A stretch of 64,000 bases of DNA from Vallitalea okinawensis (GTDB lineage Bacteria > Bacillota > Clostridia > Lachnospirales > PQDH01). A model generated the notes under the pieces. The model was not told where the DNA came from. It ran no database searches and saw nothing but the letters and a program-made list of their open reading frames with translations. The DNA lies in contig NZ_PQDH01000003.1 of the NCBI RefSeq assembly GCF_002964605.1, positions 620,001 to 684,000 of the forward strand, given 5' to 3'. The position numbers and the translations under genes are program-made. Within the stretch, counting starts at the first letter, position 1. Every line of letters starts with the position of its first letter. Below, piece after piece: positions 8,852-17,207 of this stretch.

Positions 8852-9373
8852 TTAGTTAGTTGTTAATGTAATCCTATATTTATGTAGATATTCATTTTCT
8901 TCCTTATCAAAAATGGTTTCTAAAAATTCACCGTTGTTCTTTTCTATAATTTTCTTTGAGGCAGTATTGTCTATGTTACAAGTTAAAATTACTTCTTCTA
9001 TTCCTAATTTCATGACCTTTCTCAATGCCAATTTTAAAATTTGATAGCCATATCCTTTATTTCTACAATTTGGTGAAATATCATAACCTATATGTCCAGC
9101 ACATTCTACCTCTTGTTGTCTAATTCTCACTACACCTACAACTGTTTCTTTTTCATCAATTAACCAGAATGTTGAAGTTATAACTTCTCCTTGAGGTAGG
9201 TCGTTTCCCTTTGAATAATTGTTTAAGTCGTTTAAATAATCTTGGAAATTTTTTAATGCTTTTTTATACTTATTAAAATAATGTTCATCATCTATTTTTC
9301 TGTATGCTAGGACATAATTTTCAAAACTTTTTTGATATCTTTTATTAGGCTTGACTAAAAATAAATCCTTCAT
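8852..9373 (-). CDS. GNAT family N-acetyltransferase
   Basis: A 173-residue cytosolic protein. The core GHIGYDISPNCRNKGYGYQILKLAL (about residues 93-117) contains the R-x-x-G-x-G/A acetyl-CoA loop. TCNIDNTASKKIIEKNNGEF is the usual beta6-alpha5 end. The layout resembles YjdJ/ElaA-like predicted acetyltransferases of Firmicutes. The ATG follows TGGAGGA by a normal distance. Substrate unknown. Confidence 0.85.
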   Translation of the reverse strand: MKDLFLVKPNKRYQKSFENYVLAYRKIDDEHYFNKYKKALKNFQDYLNDLNNYSKGNDLPQGEVITSTFWLIDEKETVVGVVRIRQQEVECAGHIGYDISPNCRNKGYGYQILKLALRKVMKLGIEEVILTCNIDNTASKKIIEKNNGEFLETIFDKEENEYLHKYRITLTTN

Positions 9374-9421
9374 ATTTTTCCTCCATTTTGGATGTACTAA
9401 ACAGCCCTTCCCTCAATCTCT

Positions 9422-10255
9422 TCAACTTTTTCTTTTATATAATCTACTTGATTTGTGTTGTTTTCTAAGTGATATTATATGCCAGTATAATAATGCGAAT
9501 GCTGTAATCAAATAGCATAATGCAAATATTGAAACTAGGTCTATTAAGTTACCTTTAAACAGTTCTGTATAGAAGTTTAACATAAAGTGAATCCAAATAG
9601 GGACAAATAAATTTTTGCAATGATGATAACAAATACCAATTATTACCCCAACTGAAGTAATACATATACTAAACATTACTATATACTTTATGAGTTCAAC
9701 GCCATTATACCCTGTAGTTAAAAACCACAAAGGTGCATGAAAAAAGGTCCAGATTAAACCAACTACTAATGATCCGATAATTACACCAAACTTTTCTTCA
9801 ATAGCTGGTTGCAAATATCCTCTCCAACCACTTTCTTCTCCAACTGCTCCTTGTATTAAAGTAAAAAAAATAGCTGGTAAGATTGTAGAAATAGATAAAT
9901 CCAATAAACTCATAACAGTAAAATCTAGTTGAATAGCTATAATGTATATACTGAACATAAATATTAATAATTGAATAAGGAATGTCACCAGCAATAGTCT
10001 AAGATTAAGTTTCTCACTAAAACATTTTCTATAAAAATTATTTACAGAACTATTTGGGTAGAGCTTTTTAAACATAACTAGAAGTACTATAGTAGGAGAC
10101 CATGAGACTATAGCTGTCAAGAACTGCATAACCAATGGTGTTCCATCCAATACTAGTGTTGCTATACCTCCTAACGAAAATATCATTAGCCAACATAAAA
10201 CATACGTAAAAATTATATATCGTACTACATTACTTTTTACTTTTATAAGTTGCAT
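9422..10255 (-). CDS. CPBP family intramembrane glutamic endopeptidase
   Basis: A 277-residue polytopic membrane protein with about eight segments. The three CPBP (CAAX protease, Abi) motifs are present: EESGWR with the Glu pair at residues 140-141 and Arg at 145, FFHAPLW with His 173, and WIHFMLNF near residue 225. The family includes Rce1-like proteases and bacteriocin self-immunity proteins. An immunity role is possible but there is no bacteriocin gene nearby. AGGAGGGG precedes the ATG. A second, unrelated-looking member lies at 23019. Confidence 0.88.
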   Translation of the reverse strand: MQLIKVKSNVVRYIIFTYVLCWLMIFSLGGIATLVLDGTPLVMQFLTAIVSWSPTIVLLVMFKKLYPNSSVNNFYRKCFSEKLNLRLLLVTFLIQLLIFMFSIYIIAIQLDFTVMSLLDLSISTILPAIFFTLIQGAVGEESGWRGYLQPAIEEKFGVIIGSLVVGLIWTFFHAPLWFLTTGYNGVELIKYIVMFSICITSVGVIIGICYHHCKNLFVPIWIHFMLNFYTELFKGNLIDLVSIFALCYLITAFALLYWHIISLRKQHKSSRLYKRKS

Positions 10256-10358
10256 GTACTCACCCCTCCTTAACCCTACTCTTTCTCCTCTTTATAACTC
10301 AGCAATTAATCTTTGAAAACTTCTGATTATTCATTTTTTCCTTATGTATCTGTTTGGC

Positions 10359-10497
10359 TTAGACTGGTAAAATTGAAATCAGATATCCTCCCAAAATCAA
10401 GCTAATAAAATTAGCAATAAGAACATAGGACAATATAAACGCCTAGATTCCATCGTTTTTAATTTTCAGATATCCAGACATTTGATTTTTTATTCAT
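10359..10497 (-). pseudogene. Broken small membrane-protein gene
   Basis: A good AAAGGAGAAAGG site precedes ATG 10497, which opens a 12-codon frame (MNKKSNVWISEN, stop). After a frame change the sequence reads AFILSYVLIANFISLILGGY and ISILPV before a stop at 10359, clearly a membrane helix. Together they look like a small membrane protein broken by a stop and a frameshift. The rest of the 10256-10605 spacer holds nothing else that I can identify. Confidence 0.4.
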
Positions 10498-10605
10498 AAT
10501 CCTTTCTCCTTTTGGTCGTTTTCCATCCTCTCTATATTTTATAATGTCTTTTAATAGCTCCTCTAAATATCACCGAATTCATCATTACCTATAAAGTTAT
10601 GTATA

Positions 10606-11025
10606 TTACTTGATAATAAAGTCATTAGAATTAAACTTATGATAATATCTTCCTTTTTCAGCAGTAAACATAAGAACACAATAGTCTGGATCGTGAATAC
10701 CCTTAGGATAGTATCTTTCATCCCCATCAAGCCAAATCATCTCTCTTATGTTATCATCATGTATAACCTTCATAACCCCTTTTAACATTACTCCTTTAAA
10801 AAGTTTATTATCATAAAAATATAAACATGCCTTAGGGTTCTTGATATATTGCTCCACTCTCATAGATGATGTATTGGTTGAAAAATAGATATGTTTTATT
10901 CCATCCTTCTTACGTGGAGGTAGCATCGCTTTTGTATTAGGATAACCATCCTCATCTATTGAGCTTATTATTACACTTGGTACATTATTAATAAGTTCGA
11001 CACTCTCTTTTACAATGTTTTCCAT
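10606..11025 (-). CDS. Pyridoxamine 5'-phosphate oxidase family (FMN-binding split barrel) protein
   Basis: A 139-residue cytosolic protein. The N-terminal SVIISSIDEDGYPNTKAMLPP and the following HIYFSTNTSSMRVEQYIKNP are typical of the general-stress-protein-26-like group. Such proteins bind FMN or F420 and often reduce small molecules. The FFYDN and KGVMLKG strands continue the split barrel. A strong AAGGAGG precedes the ATG. The substrate is unknown and it is not the vitamin B6 biosynthetic enzyme. Confidence 0.85.
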   Translation of the reverse strand: MENIVKESVELINNVPSVIISSIDEDGYPNTKAMLPPRKKDGIKHIYFSTNTSSMRVEQYIKNPKACLYFYDNKLFKGVMLKGVMKVIHDDNIREMIWLDGDERYYPKGIHDPDYCVLMFTAEKGRYYHKFNSNDFIIK

Positions 11026-11058
11026 ATACTTTTTCCTCCTTAATCATTTGTACAATCT

Positions 11059-11160
11059 TTACTTAAGTTTATATCCATTGGGAACCTCACTTTGGTTAGG
11101 TATTGCCTCGTTACACTTATTACAAATTATACTTGATATGTGGATAAGTCGTAAATAGCA
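11059..11160 (-). pseudogene. Zinc-ribbon tail relic, copy 1
   Basis: In one minus-strand frame this spacer reads HISSIICNKCNEAIPNQSEV and ends GYKLK before a stop at 11059. The stretch around IICNKCNE and about 55 bp of DNA match the relic at 51465-51596, some 40 kb away. It looks like the C-terminal end of a lost protein with a CxxC motif. No start or ribosome binding site belongs to it. Confidence 0.5.
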
Positions 11161-11172
11161 CCTTAATAATAC

Positions 11173-11535
11173 TTACTTTGGATATGTAATGAAGTATACC
11201 AAAATCATAAGCACAGTACAGAGTATAACGTTATATATGGTATGTCTAATAATTTTAATCTCTTTAAGCCTCTTATAACACTGAATATTTATATAACTTA
11301 TACCAGCGATTGTTATAAAAAATAGAAAACCTAATGCATAAATCCTTATTTTAATTTCACTTATAAGAACTATCATCACTACAGAAAGAAAACTTAATAG
11401 TTTGTCTTTTTTTGTACTGCTATCACCTGTAAACTTAACCCAATTAGTATAATTACTTTCATGTGCTCTTTTAATTTGAAGAAAACTATATAACAAATTG
11501 AATATTATTATACCTGCTAATAAAGTAGAATCCAA
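11173..11535 (-). CDS. Hypothetical small membrane protein
   Basis: A 120-residue protein with about four predicted membrane segments (residues 3-17, 47-62, 65-82, 100-117). A hydrophilic loop with KKDK sits near residue 42. The start is a TTG behind GGGGGGAAGAG. No family recognised. It lies only 24 bp from the PhzF-type gene upstream and could be co-transcribed with it. Confidence 0.55.
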   Translation of the reverse strand: MDSTLLAGIIIFNLLYSFLQIKRAHESNYTNWVKFTGDSSTKKDKLLSFLSVVMIVLISEIKIRIYALGFLFFITIAGISYINIQCYKRLKEIKIIRHTIYNVILCTVLMILVYFITYPK

Positions 11536-11558
11536 TCTCTTCCCCCCTCTTATGATTC

Positions 11559-12449
11559 TTATAATAAATTATACTTCCCTTCAATTCTAGTTACTGCTCC
11601 ACCACCAAACAAGACTCTATTGACATCATTAGAATCTACTTGAGTTTTAAGTTTAACAACATTATACCTATCTTTAAATCCATTCTGTTCAATTGATATA
11701 ATATTTCCATCCCATCTTTTATGATTTAACAAGTAATAACCTAAAGCTGAATTTCCTGAACCCGTTGCAGGATCTTCAAGATATCCAAACTTGGGAGCAA
11801 AAACCCTAGTTCTATAAGCAGTGTCTGAACTTTCAACCTCATTACAAAATACCTCGATAATATCAATGTTATAACCAAAACAAAACTCTCTTAGTTCTTC
11901 AAGATTAGGTTTCATGCTTAATATTGTTTCTAAAGAATTTATTGAAATAATTAACGTTTCCAAACCCGCATTAATTATTTCAGGTTTAATATTTATATCT
12001 GATATTTTGATTTTCAGAACCTCTGCAATTTTCTCAATTGGTATTTGTGTCTTATTAAATTTTGGAATAGGTGACATTATAAATACTGCATTCTCTTCTT
12101 TGATTCTATTTTGAACAATCAATTGCCCCTTATTAGTAGTAATATTAATCTCATAAGTATTGATTAGTTCTTTGTCATTTTTTATTATGTCATACATGAT
12201 TGCAATTGTTGCATGTCCACAAAATTCTACTTCTCTTTCAGCAGAAAAATATCGTAACGTATATTTTCTATTATCACTTTTAGTGATATATCCTACTTCA
12301 TTAACATATCCTCTTAATTGACTAGCAATCTTTAACATTTCATTATCATTAATATCATTAAATGAATTTAATGATATATATCCTGCTGGATTACCATCTG
12401 AATTATTGGTAGCAAATGCATCAATCTTTTTAAAAGTAAAACTCTTCAT
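11559..12449 (-). CDS. PhzF family isomerase/epimerase
   Basis: About 296 residues when started at the ATG at 12449, which has AAGGAGATAG upstream. The start KKIDAFATNNSDGNPAGYI, the catalytic-Glu region EVEFCGHATIA and the glycine-rich DPATGSGNSALGYYL are the three hallmarks of the PhzF fold (two DAP-epimerase-like halves). Most stand-alone members have unknown substrates; phenazine genes are absent here. The family call is firm. Confidence 0.88.
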   Translation of the reverse strand: MKSFTFKKIDAFATNNSDGNPAGYISLNSFNDINDNEMLKIASQLRGYVNEVGYITKSDNRKYTLRYFSAEREVEFCGHATIAIMYDIIKNDKELINTYEINITTNKGQLIVQNRIKEENAVFIMSPIPKFNKTQIPIEKIAEVLKIKISDINIKPEIINAGLETLIISINSLETILSMKPNLEELREFCFGYNIDIIEVFCNEVESSDTAYRTRVFAPKFGYLEDPATGSGNSALGYYLLNHKRWDGNIISIEQNGFKDRYNVVKLKTQVDSNDVNRVLFGGGAVTRIEGKYNLL

Positions 12450-12499
12450 AACTATCTCCTTCTTTATAACCCTACTGAAGTGTTGCACTTATAGTCCTT

Positions 12500-12801
12500 T
12501 TAATTCAATTTTTTTGATTCTACATACTCTTTAATTACTGTTCCCTCTTCAAAAATCAAATTCATCCTTATTTGTTCAGACTTTGAATTATCATAGTACT
12601 CATAATAAGTAGAACCATTTTCGTCAACCTCTAGTAAACATGAATATCTTGATGGACCACTTATGGGTAAGTGCTTTGCTCATCCTCTATCAATTTAGTA
12701 TCGTCAATTTGTGAGTACAACGCTTCTTTACTATGACATACTACACTTAATACTATAAAAATCATTAGTATAAATATCTTTATAACTCTCAAGTTTTTCA
12801 T
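12500..12801 (-). pseudogene. Small exported protein gene with a frameshift
   Basis: ATG 12801, preceded by AGAGGAA, opens a signal-peptide-like start (MKNLRVIKIFILMIFIVLSV) and runs 46 codons to a TAA. In the next frame an open stretch continues as ISGPSRYSCLLEVDENGSTY and ends ESKKLN, stop at 12500. One base is missing near codon 43. The repaired product would be about 100 residues and exported. The family is not recognised. This explains the otherwise empty 12489-12812 gap. Confidence 0.65.
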
Positions 12802-12812
12802 GGCTAATTCCT

Positions 12813-13124
12813 CTAATTCCAATTTTTAAAGATAATGAAAGTCCAAAGAACTCCAATACAAAAGCTAACTAGATTTATAATTATGTATATGTTTTTTATT
12901 TTTGGTAATTTTCGTATAAGATAATAGTTTGATGAAATAAATAAAAGCATATATATTATTATGATTAAGATACCCAATGGAATATAAAGGTAAGTCATTT
13001 CTTCGCCAACATCAACTCCATAACCAGTGATAAATATGAAGGAATAAAATGCAACGAATAGTAATAGAAATCCTAAAGCAAAATTTAAAATCGCTGAAAC
13101 TATCATCAATCTAATTTTTCTCAT
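12813..13124 (-). CDS. Hypothetical small membrane protein
   Basis: About 103 residues from ATG 13124 (GAGG six bases upstream), with three strongly hydrophobic segments (about residues 5-30, 38-60, 75-96). No motif recognised. It sits between the broken exported-protein gene and an attC-like site. Function unknown. Confidence 0.5.
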   Translation of the reverse strand: MRKIRLMIVSAILNFALGFLLLFVAFYSFIFITGYGVDVGEEMTYLYIPLGILIIIIYMLLFISSNYYLIRKLPKIKNIYIIINLVSFCIGVLWTFIIFKNWN

Positions 13125-13165
13125 GTACAACCTCATTTCATCAAATCTCTAACATAGTCTGTTCT

Positions 13166-13259
13166 AATGTTTATAACTTGCGACGTTTCCCATCCTTAGA
13201 TGTCCTCGATGTTTTTGGAGTATTATTCATATCCCAACGTCACCTCTAATTCAAACATT
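13166..13259. repeat. Strong attC-like site
   Basis: Outer boxes AATGTTT (13166-13172) and AAACATT (13253-13259) are exact complements. Inner boxes GCGACGTT (13180-13187) and AACGTCAC (13236-13243) pair at 7 of 8 positions. The spacers between outer and inner boxes are 7 and 9 nt and the central part is 48 nt. This two-box imperfect palindrome is the attC layout. The right outer box overlaps the TGA of the gene ending at 13251. The left half also carries the ...CTTGCGACGTTTCCCATCCTTAG sequence of the longer repeat family. Confidence 0.6.
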
Positions 13260-14165
13260 TCCTGAAGCTAGATCACAAAGCAACTTCACAATTTGCGATT
13301 TTGTACCTTGAATTAAATTAACACCTACAGGTCTGCCACGAGTTCCAGATATCTCAGACACATGAAATTCGTGAATAAGATTATCTATTAATAACATTTT
13401 GACTTGCGAAGATCTTGCTATGTCCCAATTTTTAACAAACTTATTGAATATTGGTGTAGCGGCACCACTTGGCATATTATTCTCTCTATATGACTTTCTG
13501 TAAGCATGATATGTATACTTTAGCCCACATTTACATGTAAGCTCACCTTCTCCACTCAGTATTTCACCACATGCCAAACACTTAATCTTCCCTTGCTCCA
13601 TGAGGTCGAAAATTTCTTTTGAAGTTTTGCATCTAACATAAATAGCTAGTCCCACTTCTTCTAATAATTCTTGGTCAAGCATACCTTTTGTATCACTATT
13701 GTATAACCTTTTAATATCTGAACGAGATACTTTTGGACACCATTTGCAATTCCTTTTGTATTTCAATTCTGTTGATTTTGATTTTTGTAACCTATTTTCT
13801 TTCATGCGCTTTCTACGCGCTTCACAAAACTCTGCATATCTCACAAGAAAACCATCATGAAACTTAGTATCAACTAAATCAATTGCCTTGGACAAATTAT
13901 CAACATTATGTATATGTATATCTTCTACAGAGAAATAATCGCTATTAAAAGTAACTTCCTTAATTAATATATATCCGCTGCGTCCATATGAGTAAAACCA
14001 ACCCTTTTGCTTGTTGTAGCGTGGTAAGACATACCCAAGATTATAATCATTAAGAAGCTTTTCATTAAATCTTTCAAATGCTTCAAAGGCATCAGGTGAC
14101 ATGTAAGCTTTTATCTCAGCTATCCGAGGCTTGCTTTTTCTATTGTACAGTTCTGACCATTCCAT
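13251..14165 (-). CDS. Unknown protein with zinc-ribbon motifs
   Basis: About 304 residues from ATG 14165 (GGAGTG upstream). The N-terminal third is basic and alpha/beta-like. KRNCKWCPKVS forms one CxxC, and KCLACGEILSGEGELTCKCG forms a CxxC...CxC zinc ribbon. The C-terminal part (GAATPIFNKFVKNWDIA, then LIHEFHVSEISGTRGRPVG) looks well conserved, as a catalytic or binding surface would be. I do not recognise the family. It is followed upstream by two other unknown genes (14255 and 15024) on the same strand, the latter also Cys-rich, which may belong together. Confidence 0.6.
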   Translation of the reverse strand: MEWSELYNRKSKPRIAEIKAYMSPDAFEAFERFNEKLLNDYNLGYVLPRYNKQKGWFYSYGRSGYILIKEVTFNSDYFSVEDIHIHNVDNLSKAIDLVDTKFHDGFLVRYAEFCEARRKRMKENRLQKSKSTELKYKRNCKWCPKVSRSDIKRLYNSDTKGMLDQELLEEVGLAIYVRCKTSKEIFDLMEQGKIKCLACGEILSGEGELTCKCGLKYTYHAYRKSYRENNMPSGAATPIFNKFVKNWDIARSSQVKMLLIDNLIHEFHVSEISGTRGRPVGVNLIQGTKSQIVKLLCDLASGNV

Positions 14166-14192
14166 ATTATCACTCCATATCTTTTTCAAGAT

Positions 14193-14260
14193 AATAACTA
14201 CCATATTCATGATTCATTGGATCCTTGATATGTACTACATGAAAACACACATTGTTAGAT
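14193..14260. repeat. attC-like site overlapping a stop codon
   Basis: AATAAC (14193-14198) at the left and GTTAGAT (14254-14260, a perfect GTTRRRY) at the right enclose the inner complementary pair TTCATG (14206-14211) and CATGAA (14238-14243). The TAA stop of the gene at 14255 lies inside GTTAGAT. The total length of 68 bp is normal for attC. Confidence 0.5.
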
Positions 14261-14881
14261 GGTGTCTACGGATCTCTTGCTTGACGAATTATCAGTAAAG
14301 TCTTCCACAATTTCTAAAACCTTTATCCTTCCATTCACTAGGACTTCTGGCAATATATCATCATTGATACCTTTCCAATATTCTCTTGCCTGGCTTATCT
14401 TCTGTGAAAATGGTGCTGCATCAATATTTGGTAACAAGCCACCATCACCGATAAAATATACACCATCTGTTACTACCTTTACAATTTGTAAGACTTGTCG
14501 ATTATACGATTCAAAAATCTCTTTCCACTGTAATACCTCTTCATAATTTCTAGCAGCATATAAGCAAGATAATCTTGATGGATATTCTGGGTACTCACTT
14601 AGTCTTACCAGTTCAGCAATCGTCTCTCGTATAGATCTACTTGTATTATCTATATATGAATGTATTACATTTGCATCTTCATGATTTAACGAAATCCCTT
14701 CATTAGTTAGGTTATCTTTTAATATATCCATAACATCTTCGCCTTTATCATTATAGAATTCTTTTTCAAAGAAAAATCCATATAGAGTATTCTTAGTTTT
14801 TTCATCGAAATGAATAGTCTGTCCAAGAGTCATTTTTCTATTTGTAACAAGATGATAAAAATACTGTTCGTTCTTTGACAT
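14255..14881 (-). CDS. Hypothetical protein
   Basis: A 208-residue cytosolic protein, mostly helical and rich in Glu, Tyr and Ile. The first part ([18 protein letters not shown]) resembles the start of Firmicute DUF2441-like proteins, which share 'H.VT.r.m..Gq.i.f'; I hold this loosely. TTGGAGT precedes the ATG. The stop codon is embedded in an attC-like GTTAGAT box. Neighbours on both sides are unknown Cys-rich proteins. Confidence 0.6.
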   Translation of the reverse strand: MSKNEQYFYHLVTNRKMTLGQTIHFDEKTKNTLYGFFFEKEFYNDKGEDVMDILKDNLTNEGISLNHEDANVIHSYIDNTSRSIRETIAELVRLSEYPEYPSRLSCLYAARNYEEVLQWKEIFESYNRQVLQIVKVVTDGVYFIGDGGLLPNIDAAPFSQKISQAREYWKGINDDILPEVLVNGRIKVLEIVEDFTDNSSSKRSVDTI

Positions 14882-14963
14882 AATATAACTCCAAGTCTAC
14901 TTCAAATAAAAGTTATACAATGTGCGATGATTTCATTACACAAAGTTGTATATGCGTCGTCAT

Positions 14964-14997
14964 AGAGCTTATGCTCTTAGCTCATGGTTATGAGCTA
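14964..14997. repeat. Two adjacent perfect hairpins
   Basis: AGAGC-ttat-GCTCT (14964-14977) is directly followed by TAGCTCAT-GGTT-ATGAGCTA (14978-14997), an 8-bp perfect stem with a tetraloop. They lie 27 bp 3' of the stop at 15024. No T-tract follows in the direction of transcription, so they are not obvious terminators. To the left, GTTATACAATGTGCGATG resembles motifs at 39 and 47 kb. Confidence 0.6.
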
Positions 14998-15023
14998 GTA
15001 AGCAATTTAAAGATTCAAGTAAT

Positions 15024-16139
15024 TTATTTTTTCCACTGGGTTCCGTATTTACTCTGCAAATCTATATAGTCAATAATAGTATTCATTTCTTTTTCGTTTA
15101 TACTTGTCCATTCTCTTCTTGGGAAATCAGGACATAAAGCAACTTTCCTTTCATCCTTTACAACACTCACCGTTAACCTCTTATTCTTACCTCCTTTTGT
15201 GCAACGATTACATCCAAAACATCTGCGACAGCTTATCATTAAGTAGTCTTTTACATTATCATCCATCTGCTCAAAATTTTCTAATATAGCCTTTACCCCA
15301 ATACAATTGAGCACTGAGAAGTAAAACTGCTCAACTCTATGAAAATGATATGAAACACTAAATCCACTTACCTCACCCTTAATGCTATATGCAATACATA
15401 AACTATTGTGATTAAATTCAACCTCTAGTTGTTTGCAGTATCCCTTATCCAATAATATTCTTTCATATTTCTCAAAAAACCCTGGTGTTAACTCATTTAG
15501 CTTCTCTACTCTTCTGATCCAATATGATAGATTATTAGTAAAAGCACAGCATGCAAATTTAAGAAGTCTAAGATCAAGTTCTCTTGTGTTATTGTTATCC
15601 TTCATTTCAGACTTGTTAAAGGATGATACAGTCTCTGATAGCAATTTCCATGCTTGAAGTACTTCACTACTTTTATTAGAGTTAAATGAAATATTATTTT
15701 TAGATTTGATGTAATTTATTCCTTCATCTTTTAGTAACTTAAAGAACGACTCTTTTATAGTAGTTTTATACTTTTTGAATACATCCCTATCAACAATCAA
15801 TGTATCATTTTCTATCTCTCCATAAAGCCCTGTATAGTATAGAAATTTATAGTAATTTGATATGATCTTCATAGCTTTTTTATAAATTTTAATGATCTCT
15901 GGCTTTTCATTATTACATTGATGCAGCCTATAATACTCATCTTTATTCATAGGCAAATTCATAAGACTTGGTTTTTCATATACTTTTAATAAAATATTGC
16001 GCATTATATTGTACCATTCAAATTGATAAGTACTTTCTACAACACTTGATTTACTAGGCTTATAATCCGAATAAGAGATTATTAATCCATATAATATTCT
16101 TTCAGCAATGGTATCAAATTCAGTTCTTCTATCTACCAT
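15024..16139 (-). CDS. Unknown Cys-rich protein
   Basis: About 371 residues from ATG 16139, which has GGGAGGTGA upstream; an in-frame GTG nearer the site is less likely. The protein is largely helical. Near residue 310 it has the tight cluster CRRCFGCNRCTKGGKN (CxxCxxCxxC), followed by CPDFPRREW, which could bind zinc or an iron-sulfur cluster. I do not recognise the family. The order 15024, 14255, 13251 puts three unknown proteins, two of them metal-binding by appearance, in a row. Confidence 0.6.
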   Translation of the reverse strand: MVDRRTEFDTIAERILYGLIISYSDYKPSKSSVVESTYQFEWYNIMRNILLKVYEKPSLMNLPMNKDEYYRLHQCNNEKPEIIKIYKKAMKIISNYYKFLYYTGLYGEIENDTLIVDRDVFKKYKTTIKESFFKLLKDEGINYIKSKNNISFNSNKSSEVLQAWKLLSETVSSFNKSEMKDNNNTRELDLRLLKFACCAFTNNLSYWIRRVEKLNELTPGFFEKYERILLDKGYCKQLEVEFNHNSLCIAYSIKGEVSGFSVSYHFHRVEQFYFSVLNCIGVKAILENFEQMDDNVKDYLMISCRRCFGCNRCTKGGKNKRLTVSVVKDERKVALCPDFPRREWTSINEKEMNTIIDYIDLQSKYGTQWKK

Positions 16140-16241
16140 AACATTCACCTCCCATTTCCTCTATAATTATGCTCTTCTATGACTTAGCTACATAACACCA
16201 GTAACACTTAAATACTGTAATGAAATCCATCAAAATATAAA

Positions 16242-17087
16242 CTAAGCATTAGCAATTTTATCTTTACCTTGCCTTAGTTTATCAACATACTTAATTATAA
16301 AACAGCTTAACATAATGGATAACACATCAATCATAACCCTCAAAATAGATTCCATTAACATACCTTCAAAAACAAATGGCATAAACATTGTAAATAAGAA
16401 CCAATTTACTCCAAATACAATAATACAAAATTTTAATATTTTCTCTAATTTCAAAGTATGGTTAACTTTATCACCTAATAACATATACACTATTCCAATA
16501 ACCATCCCCATAACAATAGTCCAAATAGCAGTAAAATAAGGATACTGAATATATCCAGATTGTATAATATTAGTAACATATGATATGTATCTTATACTTG
16601 TAAATACTACTGAAAAAACAACAACAATTATTATTGTATTACTGGTATTAATCCGTCTCTTTGGTAAGCTATTCTGTTCTTTGCGCATTCTTATTACACC
16701 CAACAAACACCCCATTAACAAGATAGGAAGTGCATCACAGAACCCTGTTATTAGTTCATTGATAAAGGCATTATTGCTAGTACTCACGCCTTCTAACATT
16801 CCCCATTGCCAAAGAATACTTATTGCAAAACCATACCTTAAACCACCACTAAATATATATTGCGATATACTTTGGTTAATTAAACAGAAGATAATTGCTA
16901 TACCTCCAAATGCTATGATATACCATAATATTAACGTTATTGGCAGACCAAGAGTATTAACCAAGCTACTCATCCTTGCTCCCTCTAGCATTGTAGAAAA
17001 CTCTGATGTCATGGCATGTAATATTATTGACAGCAAAATACAGCCAAATACTATTAAAATATTTTTTAGTATTCCCTTCTTTATCAT
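16242..17087 (-). CDS. Hypothetical polytopic membrane protein
   Basis: A 281-residue protein with about seven membrane segments spread along its length. Charged loops sit near residues 143-155 (MRKEQNSLPKRR) and at the C-terminus. No conserved motif is recognised. The ATG follows AGGAGG. The 93-bp spacer behind it carries CATAACACCAGTAACAC but no clear palindrome. Confidence 0.6.
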   Translation of the reverse strand: MIKKGILKNILIVFGCILLSIILHAMTSEFSTMLEGARMSSLVNTLGLPITLILWYIIAFGGIAIIFCLINQSISQYIFSGGLRYGFAISILWQWGMLEGVSTSNNAFINELITGFCDALPILLMGCLLGVIRMRKEQNSLPKRRINTSNTIIIVVVFSVVFTSIRYISYVTNIIQSGYIQYPYFTAIWTIVMGMVIGIVYMLLGDKVNHTLKLEKILKFCIIVFGVNWFLFTMFMPFVFEGMLMESILRVMIDVLSIMLSCFIIKYVDKLRQGKDKIANA

Positions 17088-17141
17088 CTCTGTTCCTCCT
17101 TGCTCTCACCAATAGATATGTAAGTCCTGTATGCCCAATCT

Positions 17142-17169
17142 ACAATGATTCTGCTTAGATTTGCATTGT
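17142..17169. repeat. Short inverted repeat in degenerate spacer repeat
   Basis: ACAATG (17142-17147) pairs with CATTGT (17164-17169). The surrounding ATCTACAATGATTCTGCTTA and GATTTGCATTGTTTTCTCAAATGACCC resemble the ATCTAACGTT..GGATTTGCGACGTTTCTCAA repeat. It is 38 bp 3' of the stop at 17208. Confidence 0.35.
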
Positions 17170-17207
17170 TTTCTCAAATGACCCAAATCAATATTTCCCT
17201 TTAAATA

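Noticed and set aside
14978-14997. A terminator for the gene ending at 15024
   Set aside because: The perfect hairpin lacks a following T-tract in the direction of transcription.
16585-17115. A 176-codon plus-strand frame opposite the membrane-protein gene
   Set aside because: It is the antisense of a hydrophobic gene, which commonly leaves a long open frame; the minus-strand gene has a ribosome binding site and plausible membrane segments.
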